Shown piece by piece: positions 58,008 to 64,000 of a stretch of 64,000 nt of DNA. Position 1 is the first letter of the stretch. The number at the start of each line of letters is the position of its first letter. Below the pieces are notes generated by a model. It was not told the origin of the DNA. It made no database searches and saw only the letters and a list, made by a program, of their open reading frames with translations. The DNA comes from Streptomyces wedmorensis. GTDB taxonomy: Bacteria; Actinomycetota; Actinomycetes; Streptomycetales; Streptomycetaceae. Position numbers and translations under genes: made by a program. Where the stretch lies: assembly GCF_000716445.1 (NCBI RefSeq), contig NZ_JNWK01000020.1, positions 1-64,000 on the forward strand, written 5' to 3'.

Positions 58008-59480
58008 TCAGTCCTCGGGGGTGACTCGCCGGGCGACGACGGTCGTGCGCCCGGTGCGGAAGAAGGTGGGGTAGGCGGCGCGCGCGGCGAGTACGGCGAG
58101 CGTTCCGGCGGCGAGCGATCCGGCGCCGAGCAGGAAGACGCCGCCGATGCCTCGGAAGGACGTGCTGCCGTAAGCGGGGTCGATCATGTCGTACGAGCTG
58201 CGGACGAACGCCCCGAGCATGAGGAGGCCGCCGGCGAGCGGCAGGATGCCGCGCAGGAACAGCGCACGCCGGGACTCGCGCAGGCGCTTGCGGAAGTACC
58301 AGACGCAGGCGAGGGCGGTGGTGCCGTAGTAGCAGGCGATGAGCAGCCCGACGCAGAGGATGGCGTCGCCGAGGAAGTCGTCCGAGAGCAGCGAGAGAGC
58401 GAGGAGTACGGCCGCCGTCACGGAGCCGTAGACGACCGCGCCGAAGGCGGGGGTGCGGTGCCGGGGGTGGACACGGGCGAAGGCAGCAGGCAGGGCGCCG
58501 TGCGCGCCCATGGAGAGGCTGCTGCGCGGGCTGCTGAGCAGGCAGGTCAGCAGGGCGGAGGCGGCCGAGACGCAGACGGCGAGTTCGATCACCTTGGCGA
58601 ACGCGTCCCCGAGGACGGGCGGCGCGAGGGACGCGAGGACGTCGGTGGCGTTGTCGGGGTTGCCGAGACCTATGCCGTCGGTGCCGACTCCCGCGAAGGA
58701 CAGCGCCGCGAAGGCAGTGAAGAGGTAGGTGCCGAGCAGTACCAGGGTGGAGATCACGACGGCCTGACCGGGGACGCGGCCACTGTCGCGGCTCTCCTCG
58801 TTGGTGGTGATCAGCGCGTCCCAGCCCCAGTAGATGAACAGGCAGAGCAGCACGGCCTGCGCGAAGGAGCCGAAGCTGTCGATCGCAAGCGGGTTGAGCC
58901 AGCTCAGGGAGGGGCCCGAGACACCCGGACGGGCGAAGGCGGCGACCCCGAAGCCGACGAGGGCGAGCAGCTGCAGGCCGAGCAGGACGTACTGGACACC
59001 GGCCGCGACGCGCAGGCCACGGCGGGCGACCACGGTGAGGACGGCGACGATCAGGACGGCAACGGCGGCGACGGCGTTGTCCGGCACTCCCTCCAGACCG
59101 AGGAGGCCGAGCAGATAGCCGGCGCTGACCTTGGCGAGGGCGGCCATCGCGATGAGGGTCGCGATCTGCGGCACCCAGCCACCGGCGAACCATCCGACCC
59201 GAGGCCCGAAGGCGCGGGTGTTCCAGACGAAGGTGGTGCCACAGTCGGGCATCTCGCGGTTCAGCTCGCGGAAGGCGAAGGCGGTGAGCAGGATCGGCAC
59301 GAAGCCGAGGAGGAGCGCCGCCGGGGCGAGATCGCCCACGACCAGGGCGACGTAACCGAGGGTGACAGTGATGCTGTAGGCCGGCGCGGTCGAGGACAGG
59401 CCGAGCGCGACGGAGGCGAGGAGACCGACGGAGCCGCCGCGGAGGCCCTTACCCGTCTCGTCTGGTGGCGTCGTCATCAT
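58008..59480 (-). CDS. APC-family amino acid/amine permease
   Basis: A 490-residue permease with about 12 membrane helices. The first helix region LASVALGLSSTAPAYSITVTLGYVAL carries the broken-helix substrate site of APC transporters. REMPDCGTTFVWNTRAFGPRVGWFAGG and WGWDALITTNEESRDSGRVPGQAVVIST follow. It imports an amino acid or amine using ion gradients. The gene is followed after 4 bp by the nitrilase-like gene and is divergent from the TetR regulator at 59605. It starts MM, with AGGAG upstream. Confidence 0.9.
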   Translation of the reverse strand: MMTTPPDETGKGLRGGSVGLLASVALGLSSTAPAYSITVTLGYVALVVGDLAPAALLLGFVPILLTAFAFRELNREMPDCGTTFVWNTRAFGPRVGWFAGGWVPQIATLIAMAALAKVSAGYLLGLLGLEGVPDNAVAAVAVLIVAVLTVVARRGLRVAAGVQYVLLGLQLLALVGFGVAAFARPGVSGPSLSWLNPLAIDSFGSFAQAVLLCLFIYWGWDALITTNEESRDSGRVPGQAVVISTLVLLGTYLFTAFAALSFAGVGTDGIGLGNPDNATDVLASLAPPVLGDAFAKVIELAVCVSAASALLTCLLSSPRSSLSMGAHGALPAAFARVHPRHRTPAFGAVVYGSVTAAVLLALSLLSDDFLGDAILCVGLLIACYYGTTALACVWYFRKRLRESRRALFLRGILPLAGGLLMLGAFVRSSYDMIDPAYGSTSFRGIGGVFLLGAGSLAAGTLAVLAARAAYPTFFRTGRTTVVARRVTPED

Positions 59481-59507
59481 GACGTGCTCCTGAGGGAGGG
59501 AGGCTTG

Positions 59508-59523
59508 TTAAATTTGAATTTAA
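59508..59523. promoter_or_regulatory. Palindromic operator between permease and TetR regulator
   Basis: TTAAATTTGAATTTAA is a perfect 7-bp inverted repeat with a 2-bp centre in an AT-rich patch. A second, related ATTTGAAT lies near 59562. It is 28 bp upstream of the permease start, as expected for repression by the divergent TetR protein. Confidence 0.7.
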
Positions 59524-59604
59524 GATTCGCGCATCCAGCTGGTCAAGGCTTCTTGGATTAGGATTTGAATCTGCGTATAAACGATCGGACAGGAAGGAGG
59601 CGCC

Positions 59605-60249
59605 ATGGCGGCGAAGTCCACGGGATCAACGAAGAACGGCCGAGGCGGCAAGGAGGCGCGCAGGGCCCAGCTCGCGGAGGCGGTGCAGCGCGCCCTCCTC
59701 GCCCGCGGCCTGGAAGGCCTGCGACTACGCGACGTCGCCGATGAGGCCGGAGTCACCCCCGCCGCCGTGCTCTACTACGGAGATCTCGACACCCTCGTCC
59801 ACGAGACCTACCAGCAGGCCATCACCCGCTACAGCCAGGACCGCGAGGCCGCCACCGACGGCTTCGCCGACGCCCGCCTCAAGCTCCGGGCCTGCATCGA
59901 CAAGGGCGTGGCCACCGGCCCCGACGACGCGCTCACCCGACTGCTCTTCGAGCACTGGCCCCGCTGTCTGCGCGACGCCAAGGCCGCCGCCCTCGACAGC
60001 GCCCTCACGGAACGGCAGGTCGCCATCTACGCGTCGATCCTGGTCCTCGGCCAGGCCCAAGGACACTTCACCCTCCAGGACCCGCCCCGCCTCATCGCCG
60101 CCAACTTCGTGGCCATGGAGGACGGCTACCAGATGGAAGTCCTGGCCGGCCGCCGCACCCGCAACGAGGTGATCGCCGCCCTCTCCTCGTACGCCCGCGC
60201 CGCCACGGGCCACGACCCCGGCGCCGACACGGGACACGAGTCGGGCTGA
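59605..60249 (+). CDS. TetR/BetI-type regulator
   Basis: A 214-residue repressor with an AGGAAGGAGG ribosome site. The helix-turn-helix is AVQRALLARGLEGLRLRDVADEAGVTPAAVLYYGDLDTLVHETY, near residues 27-70. The ligand domain has LTRLLFEHWPRCLRDAKAAALDSALTERQVAIYASIL and PPRLIAANFVAMEDGYQMEVLAGR, typical of BetI-like regulators. It is divergent from the permease-nitrilase operon, with a perfect palindrome between, and most likely controls it. Confidence 0.92.
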   Translation: MAAKSTGSTKNGRGGKEARRAQLAEAVQRALLARGLEGLRLRDVADEAGVTPAAVLYYGDLDTLVHETYQQAITRYSQDREAATDGFADARLKLRACIDKGVATGPDDALTRLLFEHWPRCLRDAKAAALDSALTERQVAIYASILVLGQAQGHFTLQDPPRLIAANFVAMEDGYQMEVLAGRRTRNEVIAALSSYARAATGHDPGADTGHESG

Positions 60250-60272
60250 CGAGCCAGTACCGCACCAGCGCC

Positions 60273-60371
60273 CTACCGCCGTGGAACCCAGGCCGAACGA
60301 TCGCCCTTCTTCAGGACGCCGGTCTCGTCCATGATCAGCACCGCATCCCGGTCGCCGAGACGCCCCATCAC
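60273..60371 (-). pseudogene. IS701-family transposase fragment
   Basis: The minus strand reads GRLGDRDAVLIMDETGVLKKGDRSAW then a stop. This is the DET(G)xLKKG active-site segment of IS701/IS4-like DDE transposases. Only about 32 codons remain, so it is a scar of an old insertion. Confidence 0.7.
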
Positions 60372-60393
60372 GCACACTCCGAGAAGACCCAGC

Positions 60394-60477
60394 TCACGCT
60401 TCCTTCTTCACCGGCTCCAGGGTCGCCGCGCACTCGACGTGGTGCGTCATCGCAAACATGCAGAGCCAGAACACGTT
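60394..60477 (-). pseudogene. Remnant of a TrmA/RumA-like RNA methyltransferase C-terminus (copy B)
   Basis: The minus strand reads FWLCMFAMTHHVECAATLEPVKKEA then stop. It is closely similar at DNA and protein level to copy A at 39723-39803. MTHHVEC is the conserved end motif of TrmA/RumA-like enzymes. No upstream body of the gene is present. Confidence 0.5.
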
Positions 60478-60621
60478 AAAGAAAACCGCAGGTCAGTGAC
60501 GCACGAGGCGCAAAACAGACTCAAGATCAATGTGCATTACGTGCGGTACGGGCGCCACGCGCGCCCCCTGACGCACACGCGGAGGACACTGGGGGGCTCT
60601 TCGCCAACGAGAATCTCGCCG

Positions 60622-60642
60622 TATGGCATTCGAAATGCCATA
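60622..60642. promoter_or_regulatory. Palindromic autoregulatory operator of the toxin-antitoxin operon
   Basis: TATGGCATT and its exact complement AATGCCATA flank a 3-bp centre CGA. The site is 8 bp upstream of the antitoxin ATG and overlaps a CATACT hexamer that could be the -10. Binding by the antitoxin or the antitoxin-toxin complex would shut the operon. Confidence 0.8.
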
Positions 60643-60650
60643 CTCAGGTC

Positions 60651-60935
60651 ATGGCTGACGACGACACCGACTTCCCGCCCGGCGACGGCCCCAGCAGCGG
60701 CATCTCCGTCACCCTGACCGCCGGGACTCTGCAGGCGATCCGCGAGCGGGTCGGCAAGCGGGGCGTTTCCGCGTACCTGGAGAAGGCCGCGCAGCGGCAG
60801 ATCGAGCGGGACAACCTCGACGAACTGATCGCCGACTTCGACAGAACCCACGGCCCCGCCGATCCCGAGGCCGTGGCCGCCAAGCGGGCCAAGCTGACCG
60901 GCGGCACCTCCTCCGACGCCGGGGCGGCCGCGTGA
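60651..60935 (+). CDS. Antitoxin-like protein of a VapBC-type pair
   Basis: A 94-residue protein. After a disordered acidic start (DDDTDFPPGDGPSSG) it has SVTLTAGTLQAIRERVGKRGVSAYLEKAAQRQIERDNL, the strand-helix-helix of a ribbon-helix-helix DNA-binding domain. The C-terminal ELIADFDRTHGPADPEAVAAKRAKL probably wraps the toxin. The stop overlaps the toxin start by 4 bp, as in most type II systems. The palindrome just upstream fits autoregulation by this protein. Confidence 0.82.
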   Translation: MADDDTDFPPGDGPSSGISVTLTAGTLQAIRERVGKRGVSAYLEKAAQRQIERDNLDELIADFDRTHGPADPEAVAAKRAKLTGGTSSDAGAAA

Positions 60936-61330
60936 GCGGCACGCTGGTCCTGGACAGCGAGGGGCTGGCCAAGGCTGTGCGGCGCGACCGCGAGGTCCAC
61001 GAGTGGCTCACCGCCGCCCGCGACGCCGATCTCCCGGTGATCACCTCGGCCGCGGTGCTCGTGGAGGTGACCCATCCCAAGATCAACGACACTGCCTTGA
61101 AGTGGACTCTGTCGCGGCTGCGAGTAGAGCCGGTCACCCAGGCCATCGCCCAGTCCGCCGCCACCCTGCTGCGCACGGTCGGACTCCACGGCCACAAGTA
61201 CGCCATCGACGCGATGCTCTGCGCCACCGCTCTCGCCCAGCCCGGCCAGGTCACCATCCTGACATCCGATGTCGAAGACATCGTCATGCTCACCAGCGAC
61301 CACCGGCGCGTCACCGCTGAGAAGGTCTGA
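60932..61330 (+). CDS. PIN-domain toxin-like ribonuclease
   Basis: A 132-residue PIN protein from a GTG overlapping the antitoxin stop. The first acidic residue is in TLVLDSEGLAKAV (Asp8). The conserved Glu is in AAVLVEVTHP. Further acidic residues are in HKYAIDAMLCATAL and TILTSDVEDIVML, completing the metal-binding cluster of VapC-like RNases. When freed from the antitoxin it should cut RNA and stop growth. The last eight codons are partly repeated about 48 bp downstream. Confidence 0.83.
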   Translation: MSGTLVLDSEGLAKAVRRDREVHEWLTAARDADLPVITSAAVLVEVTHPKINDTALKWTLSRLRVEPVTQAIAQSAATLLRTVGLHGHKYAIDAMLCATALAQPGQVTILTSDVEDIVMLTSDHRRVTAEKV

Positions 61331-61332
61331 CG
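61308..61332. repeat. 25-bp imperfect direct repeat, copy 1 (toxin 3' end)
   Basis: This covers the toxin codons RVTAEKV and its stop. It pairs with 61356-61380, which differs at only a few positions and would encode RVTAEKA plus a stop. Confidence 0.75.
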
Positions 61333-61355
61333 ATCACGGCCTGGTGCTCGCCCGC

Positions 61356-61380
61356 GCGTGACCGCCGAGAAGGCCTGACA
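61356..61380. repeat. 25-bp imperfect direct repeat, copy 2
   Basis: It repeats the toxin 3' end 48 bp downstream with a few substitutions, outside any gene. It looks like a trace of a duplication or of a former longer toxin paralogue. Confidence 0.7.
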
Positions 61381-61547
61381 CCCGCCACCCCCACTTCAGG
61401 CATCTACTCGACTCGAGTGACGCCCGACTTCACCCGTACATCACCTCTTGATGCTGTTCATATGCTCTGCCCGTTGCTGCCGCATTGATCATCCGGCAAG
61501 ACCGCTCCCACGACGTCACGTGAACCGCAGTCTGAGCCGCAGCGGTT

Positions 61548-61754
61548 GTGAGGCACATCGAGCGAGGCGACCGGGGTGGCGCTTACGGGCTGAGCGAGGA
61601 CGGCGGTCGCACGGACGGCACGATCACCGGGCAGCCTGCCGTCGATCAGTCCGCCCGGGTTCCCGTGGTCCGCTTGGCCTTCCTATGGGAAGGTCGGGAG
61701 TATCCCTGTGACGTGGAGCTCTCGTTCCTGGGCGCGCACCCGGGGGCCGGCTGA
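61548..61754 (+). CDS. Possible small hypothetical protein
   Basis: A 68-residue frame from a GTG with no clear ribosome site. The C-terminal half, VPVVRLAFLWEGREYPCDVELSFLG, looks like real protein (alternating strand pattern); the N-terminal half is Gly/Arg-rich and less convincing. It lies alone between the toxin gene and kdpD. No family is recognised. Confidence 0.3.
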   Translation: MRHIERGDRGGAYGLSEDGGRTDGTITGQPAVDQSARVPVVRLAFLWEGREYPCDVELSFLGAHPGAG

Positions 61755-61810
61755 CCAGGGCGGGACGCTGCACGGGCTTCATGCCTGCTTGTCCTCCGAG
61801 CGCTCTGGGC

Positions 61811-64000
61811 TCAAAGGAGGGGGCTGCCGGCCGTACGCAGGCTGAGGACCATGGTCAGGCCGCCTCCCGGGGTGTCCTCCGCCGTCACTGTTCCGCCCAT
61901 CGACTCCAGGAAGCCGCGGGCCACGGCGAGGCCGAGACCGACGCCCTCGCCGCGCGGGGCGTCCCCGTAGCGCTGGAAGGCGCCGAAGATGCGGTCCTTG
62001 GCCTCGTCGGGGACGCCGGGGCCCCGGTCGGCGACGCGGAGTTCGACGCGCTCGGCGAGGGCACTCGCCGCGACGAGGACGGGCTTTCCGGGCGGACTGT
62101 ACTTGACGGCGTTCTCGACGATGTTGGCGACGGCCCGTTCCAGCAGGCCGCGGTCGACGGCGACCATGGGGAGCGTCTCGGGGATGTCCAGGTCGACACT
62201 GTCTTCTGGGACGCCGAGGAGCGCCATCGGTACGACCTCGTCGAGGTCGGTCTCCCTGATCACGGCGGTGACGGTGCCGGTGTCCAGGCGGGACATGTCG
62301 AGGAGGTTGCCGACGAGGTGGTCGAGCCGGTCGGCGCCCTCCTCGATGGTCGCGAGGAGTTCCGCTCGGTCCTCGTCCGACCACTCGACGTCGTCGGCCC
62401 TGAGTGAGGAGACGGATGCCTTGATGCCGGCGAGCGGGGTACGCAGGTCGTGGCTGACGGCGGCGAGGAGGGAGGTGCGGATCTTGTTGCCCTCGGCGAG
62501 CTTGCGGGCCTCCTCGGCCTCGCCGACGAGCCGCTGCCGGTCGAGCACGACGGCGGCCTGGGCGGCGAAGGCGCCGAGGACGCGCCTGTCCTCGGCGGGC
62601 AGGACGCGGCCGGTGAGGGCGAGAGCGAGGTGGTCTCCGACGGGCATGTCGACATCCGCGTCCTCGGGGCGACTGATCGGGCGGGGGCCGACGGCCGCGA
62701 CGCAAGACCAGGGTTCGGTGTCGTCGCCCCGCTCCAGGAGTGCCACCGACTCCATCGAGAAGGTTTCCCGGAGCCGTTCGAGCAGGGCTTCCAGACCGGT
62801 TTCCCCACGTAGCACGCTGCCGGCGAGGAAGGAGAGCGTTTCCGCCTCCGCTCGCAGCCGTGCCGCCTGGTGGGTGCGGCGGGCGGCGACGTCCACCACG
62901 GAGGCGACCGCGATGGCGACGCCGACGAAGATCACCAGAGCGACGATGTTGCGCGGGTCGGCGATCGTGAGCTCGTGGATCGGTGGGGTGAAGTACCAGT
63001 TGAGCAGCAGCGATCCGGCGGCCGCGGAGGCGAGGGCGGGCTTGAGTCCGCCGAGCAGGGCCGCCGCGACCGTGAGGGTGAGGAACAGCAGGACGTCGTT
63101 GGCCAGGCCCACGTCGGGCAGAGCTCTGCCGAGCAGCAGGGTGAGCAGGACGGGGCCGGCGAGGCCGACGGCCCAGCCCCACAGCGTGCGGGACCGGCCC
63201 AGCCGCGTCCGGCCGGTCGCCGGCAGGCCACGGCCCTTCGCGGCCTCGTCGTGGGTGACGATGTGGACGTCGAGGTCGGGGCCGGAGTCGCGGGCGACCG
63301 TGGCGCTGACGCCGGGCCCGAACGCGTACTGCCAGGTCCGGCGGCGGCTGACGCCGAGGACGATCTGGGTGGCGTTGACGCCGCGCGCGAACTCGAGCAG
63401 TCCGGTGGAGATGTCGTCGCCGACGACGTGGTGGAAGGTGCCGCCGAGATCTTCGACGAGGGTGCGCTGGAGCGCCAGCTCCTTGGGCGAAGCGGCGGTG
63501 AGCCCGTCGCTGCGGGAGATGTAGACGGCGAGGACTTCCCCGCCGGCGCCCTTCTCGGCGAGGCGTACGGCGCGCCGGATGAGGGTGCGCCCCTCGGGGC
63601 CGCCGGTGAGGCCGACCACGATCCGTTCGCGGGAGCCCCAGATCTTCGAGACCCGGTGTTCGGTCCGGTACTCCTGGAGGTACTCGTCGACCCGGTCGGC
63701 GGTCCAGAGGAGGGCGAGCTCGCGCAGGGCGGTGAGGTTGCCGGGGCGGAAGTAGTTGGAGAGGGCCGCGTCGACCTTGTCCGGCTTGTAGACGTTGCCG
63801 TGGGCCATGCGCCGCCGCAGGGCCTGGGGGGACATGTCGACCAGTTCGATCTGGTCGGCCCGGCGGACCACCTCGTCGGGGACCGTCTCCCGCTGCCGGA
63901 CACCGGTGATCGACTCGACGACGTCCCCGAGCGACTCCAGGTGCTGGATGTTCACCGTGGATATCACGTCGATGCCGGCCGCGAGCAGCTCCTCGACATC
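61811..64000 (-). CDS. kdpD: KdpD-type potassium sensor histidine kinase, N-terminus beyond the window
   Basis: About 729 codons are visible and the frame is open to the right edge. Visible parts in order: the end of the KdpD sensor domain (STVNIQHLESLGDVVESITG, VPDEVVRRADQIELVDMSPQALRRRMAHGNVYK), a USP domain (RIVVGLTGGPEGRTLIRRA) and four membrane helices of the DUF4118 type (VLLTLLLGRALPDVGLANDVLLFLTLTVAAALLGG and following). A GAF-like linker comes next, then HisKA with the phosphorylated His in AAVSHDLRTPLAGIKAS, and HATPase boxes NIVENAVKYSP, DRGPGVPDEAKDRIF and GVGLGLAVARGFLESMGG. It senses K+ limitation or turgor and should signal to KdpE. No kdpE follows it. Confidence 0.93.
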   Translation of the reverse strand, partial: DVEELLAAGIDVISTVNIQHLESLGDVVESITGVRQRETVPDEVVRRADQIELVDMSPQALRRRMAHGNVYKPDKVDAALSNYFRPGNLTALRELALLWTADRVDEYLQEYRTEHRVSKIWGSRERIVVGLTGGPEGRTLIRRAVRLAEKGAGGEVLAVYISRSDGLTAASPKELALQRTLVEDLGGTFHHVVGDDISTGLLEFARGVNATQIVLGVSRRRTWQYAFGPGVSATVARDSGPDLDVHIVTHDEAAKGRGLPATGRTRLGRSRTLWGWAVGLAGPVLLTLLLGRALPDVGLANDVLLFLTLTVAAALLGGLKPALASAAAGSLLLNWYFTPPIHELTIADPRNIVALVIFVGVAIAVASVVDVAARRTHQAARLRAEAETLSFLAGSVLRGETGLEALLERLRETFSMESVALLERGDDTEPWSCVAAVGPRPISRPEDADVDMPVGDHLALALTGRVLPAEDRRVLGAFAAQAAVVLDRQRLVGEAEEARKLAEGNKIRTSLLAAVSHDLRTPLAGIKASVSSLRADDVEWSDEDRAELLATIEEGADRLDHLVGNLLDMSRLDTGTVTAVIRETDLDEVVPMALLGVPEDSVDLDIPETLPMVAVDRGLLERAVANIVENAVKYSPPGKPVLVAASALAERVELRVADRGPGVPDEAKDRIFGAFQRYGDAPRGEGVGLGLAVARGFLESMGGTVTAEDTPGGGLTMVLSLRTAGSPLL

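Larger units (their letters stand above)
60250..60650. other. Remnant-rich intergenic region upstream of the toxin-antitoxin pair
   Basis: About 400 bp holding a dead IS701-family fragment (60273-60371), a methyltransferase C-terminal remnant (60394-60477) and the antitoxin promoter with its palindrome (60622-60642). The stretch 60478-60620 shows nothing recognisable. Confidence 0.6.
61331..61810. other. Intergenic region between toxin gene and kdpD
   Basis: About 480 bp. The first 50 bp include the second copy of the toxin 3' end. A possible small gene lies at 61548-61754. The remainder, including the AT-richer stretch 61400-61480, shows no recognised element. No kdpE-like gene is present here. 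Confidence 0.45.

Noticed and set aside
1..64000. tRNA, rRNA or integrase-att site
   Set aside because: No cloverleaf-like sequence, rRNA stretch or integrase gene was recognised; the mobile content is IS and Tn3 debris only.

Overview
The window is very GC-rich, with strong third-position G/C bias, GTG and TTG starts, frequent ATGA/GTGA stop-start overlaps, and actinobacterial families such as LAL and LacI regulators, ECF sigma factors and KdpD. It reads as a Streptomyces or close relative. No rRNA, tRNA or CRISPR array was seen.

Layout. (1) 1-3765: a partial DapA-like gene, an ArsB/SLC13-type permease, an ECF sigma factor with a membrane-anchored partner, and a small conserved hypothetical gene. 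(2) 4451-31991: 21 genes on the + strand, nearly all overlapping or touching, which form one exopolysaccharide (EPS) or surface-glycan locus. It holds an initiating phosphoglycosyltransferase, UDP-sugar dehydrogenase, three glycosyltransferases, two Wzz-like proteins, an asparagine synthetase, an MDR-Gfo/Idh fusion, a heparinase-like protein, a beta-helix lipoprotein, a Wzy-like polymerase/ligase and a flippase. A sugar-tailoring block adds a C-methyltransferase-like enzyme, cytidylyltransferase, PIG-L deacetylase, SDR, DUF4910 aminopeptidase-like protein, pyruvyltransferase, RmlC-like epimerase and aminotransferase. (3) 32004-33337: PAP2 phosphatase and TetR regulator. (4) 33470-39175: a zone of decay and transposition. 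A LAL regulator is deleted and cut by a 1221-bp IS30-family element, a quinone oxidoreductase sits between 126-bp direct repeats, and half an MFS transporter is fused in frame to a broken Tn3 transposase. (5) 39723-44511: a secreted phospholipase C and a secreted propeller/ricin-domain protein, with a strong terminator and an 11-copy GGTCA repeat between them.

(6) 45156-56417: a carbohydrate-use locus. Two LacI regulators flank a leftward run of ABC transporter genes, a GH35 beta-galactosidase, a SIS isomerase/deaminase, a ROK kinase, a PfkB kinase and a class II aldolase. Together these fit import of a beta-galactoside, its hydrolysis, and breakdown of an amino sugar through the tagatose-phosphate route. 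(7) 56497-60249: a frameshifted anti-sigma-like ATPase, then a nitrilase and an amino acid/amine permease divergent from a TetR regulator. (8) 60273-61380: IS701 and RNA-methyltransferase remnants and a VapBC-like toxin-antitoxin pair with a clear palindromic operator. (9) 61811 to the right edge: most of a KdpD sensor kinase.

Main biological interest: the gapless 27.5-kb glycan operon with its unusual-sugar block, the galactoside/amino-sugar locus with readable LacI operators, and the recombination scars around 34-39 kb. All functions are read from sequence and family knowledge; no database search was run.
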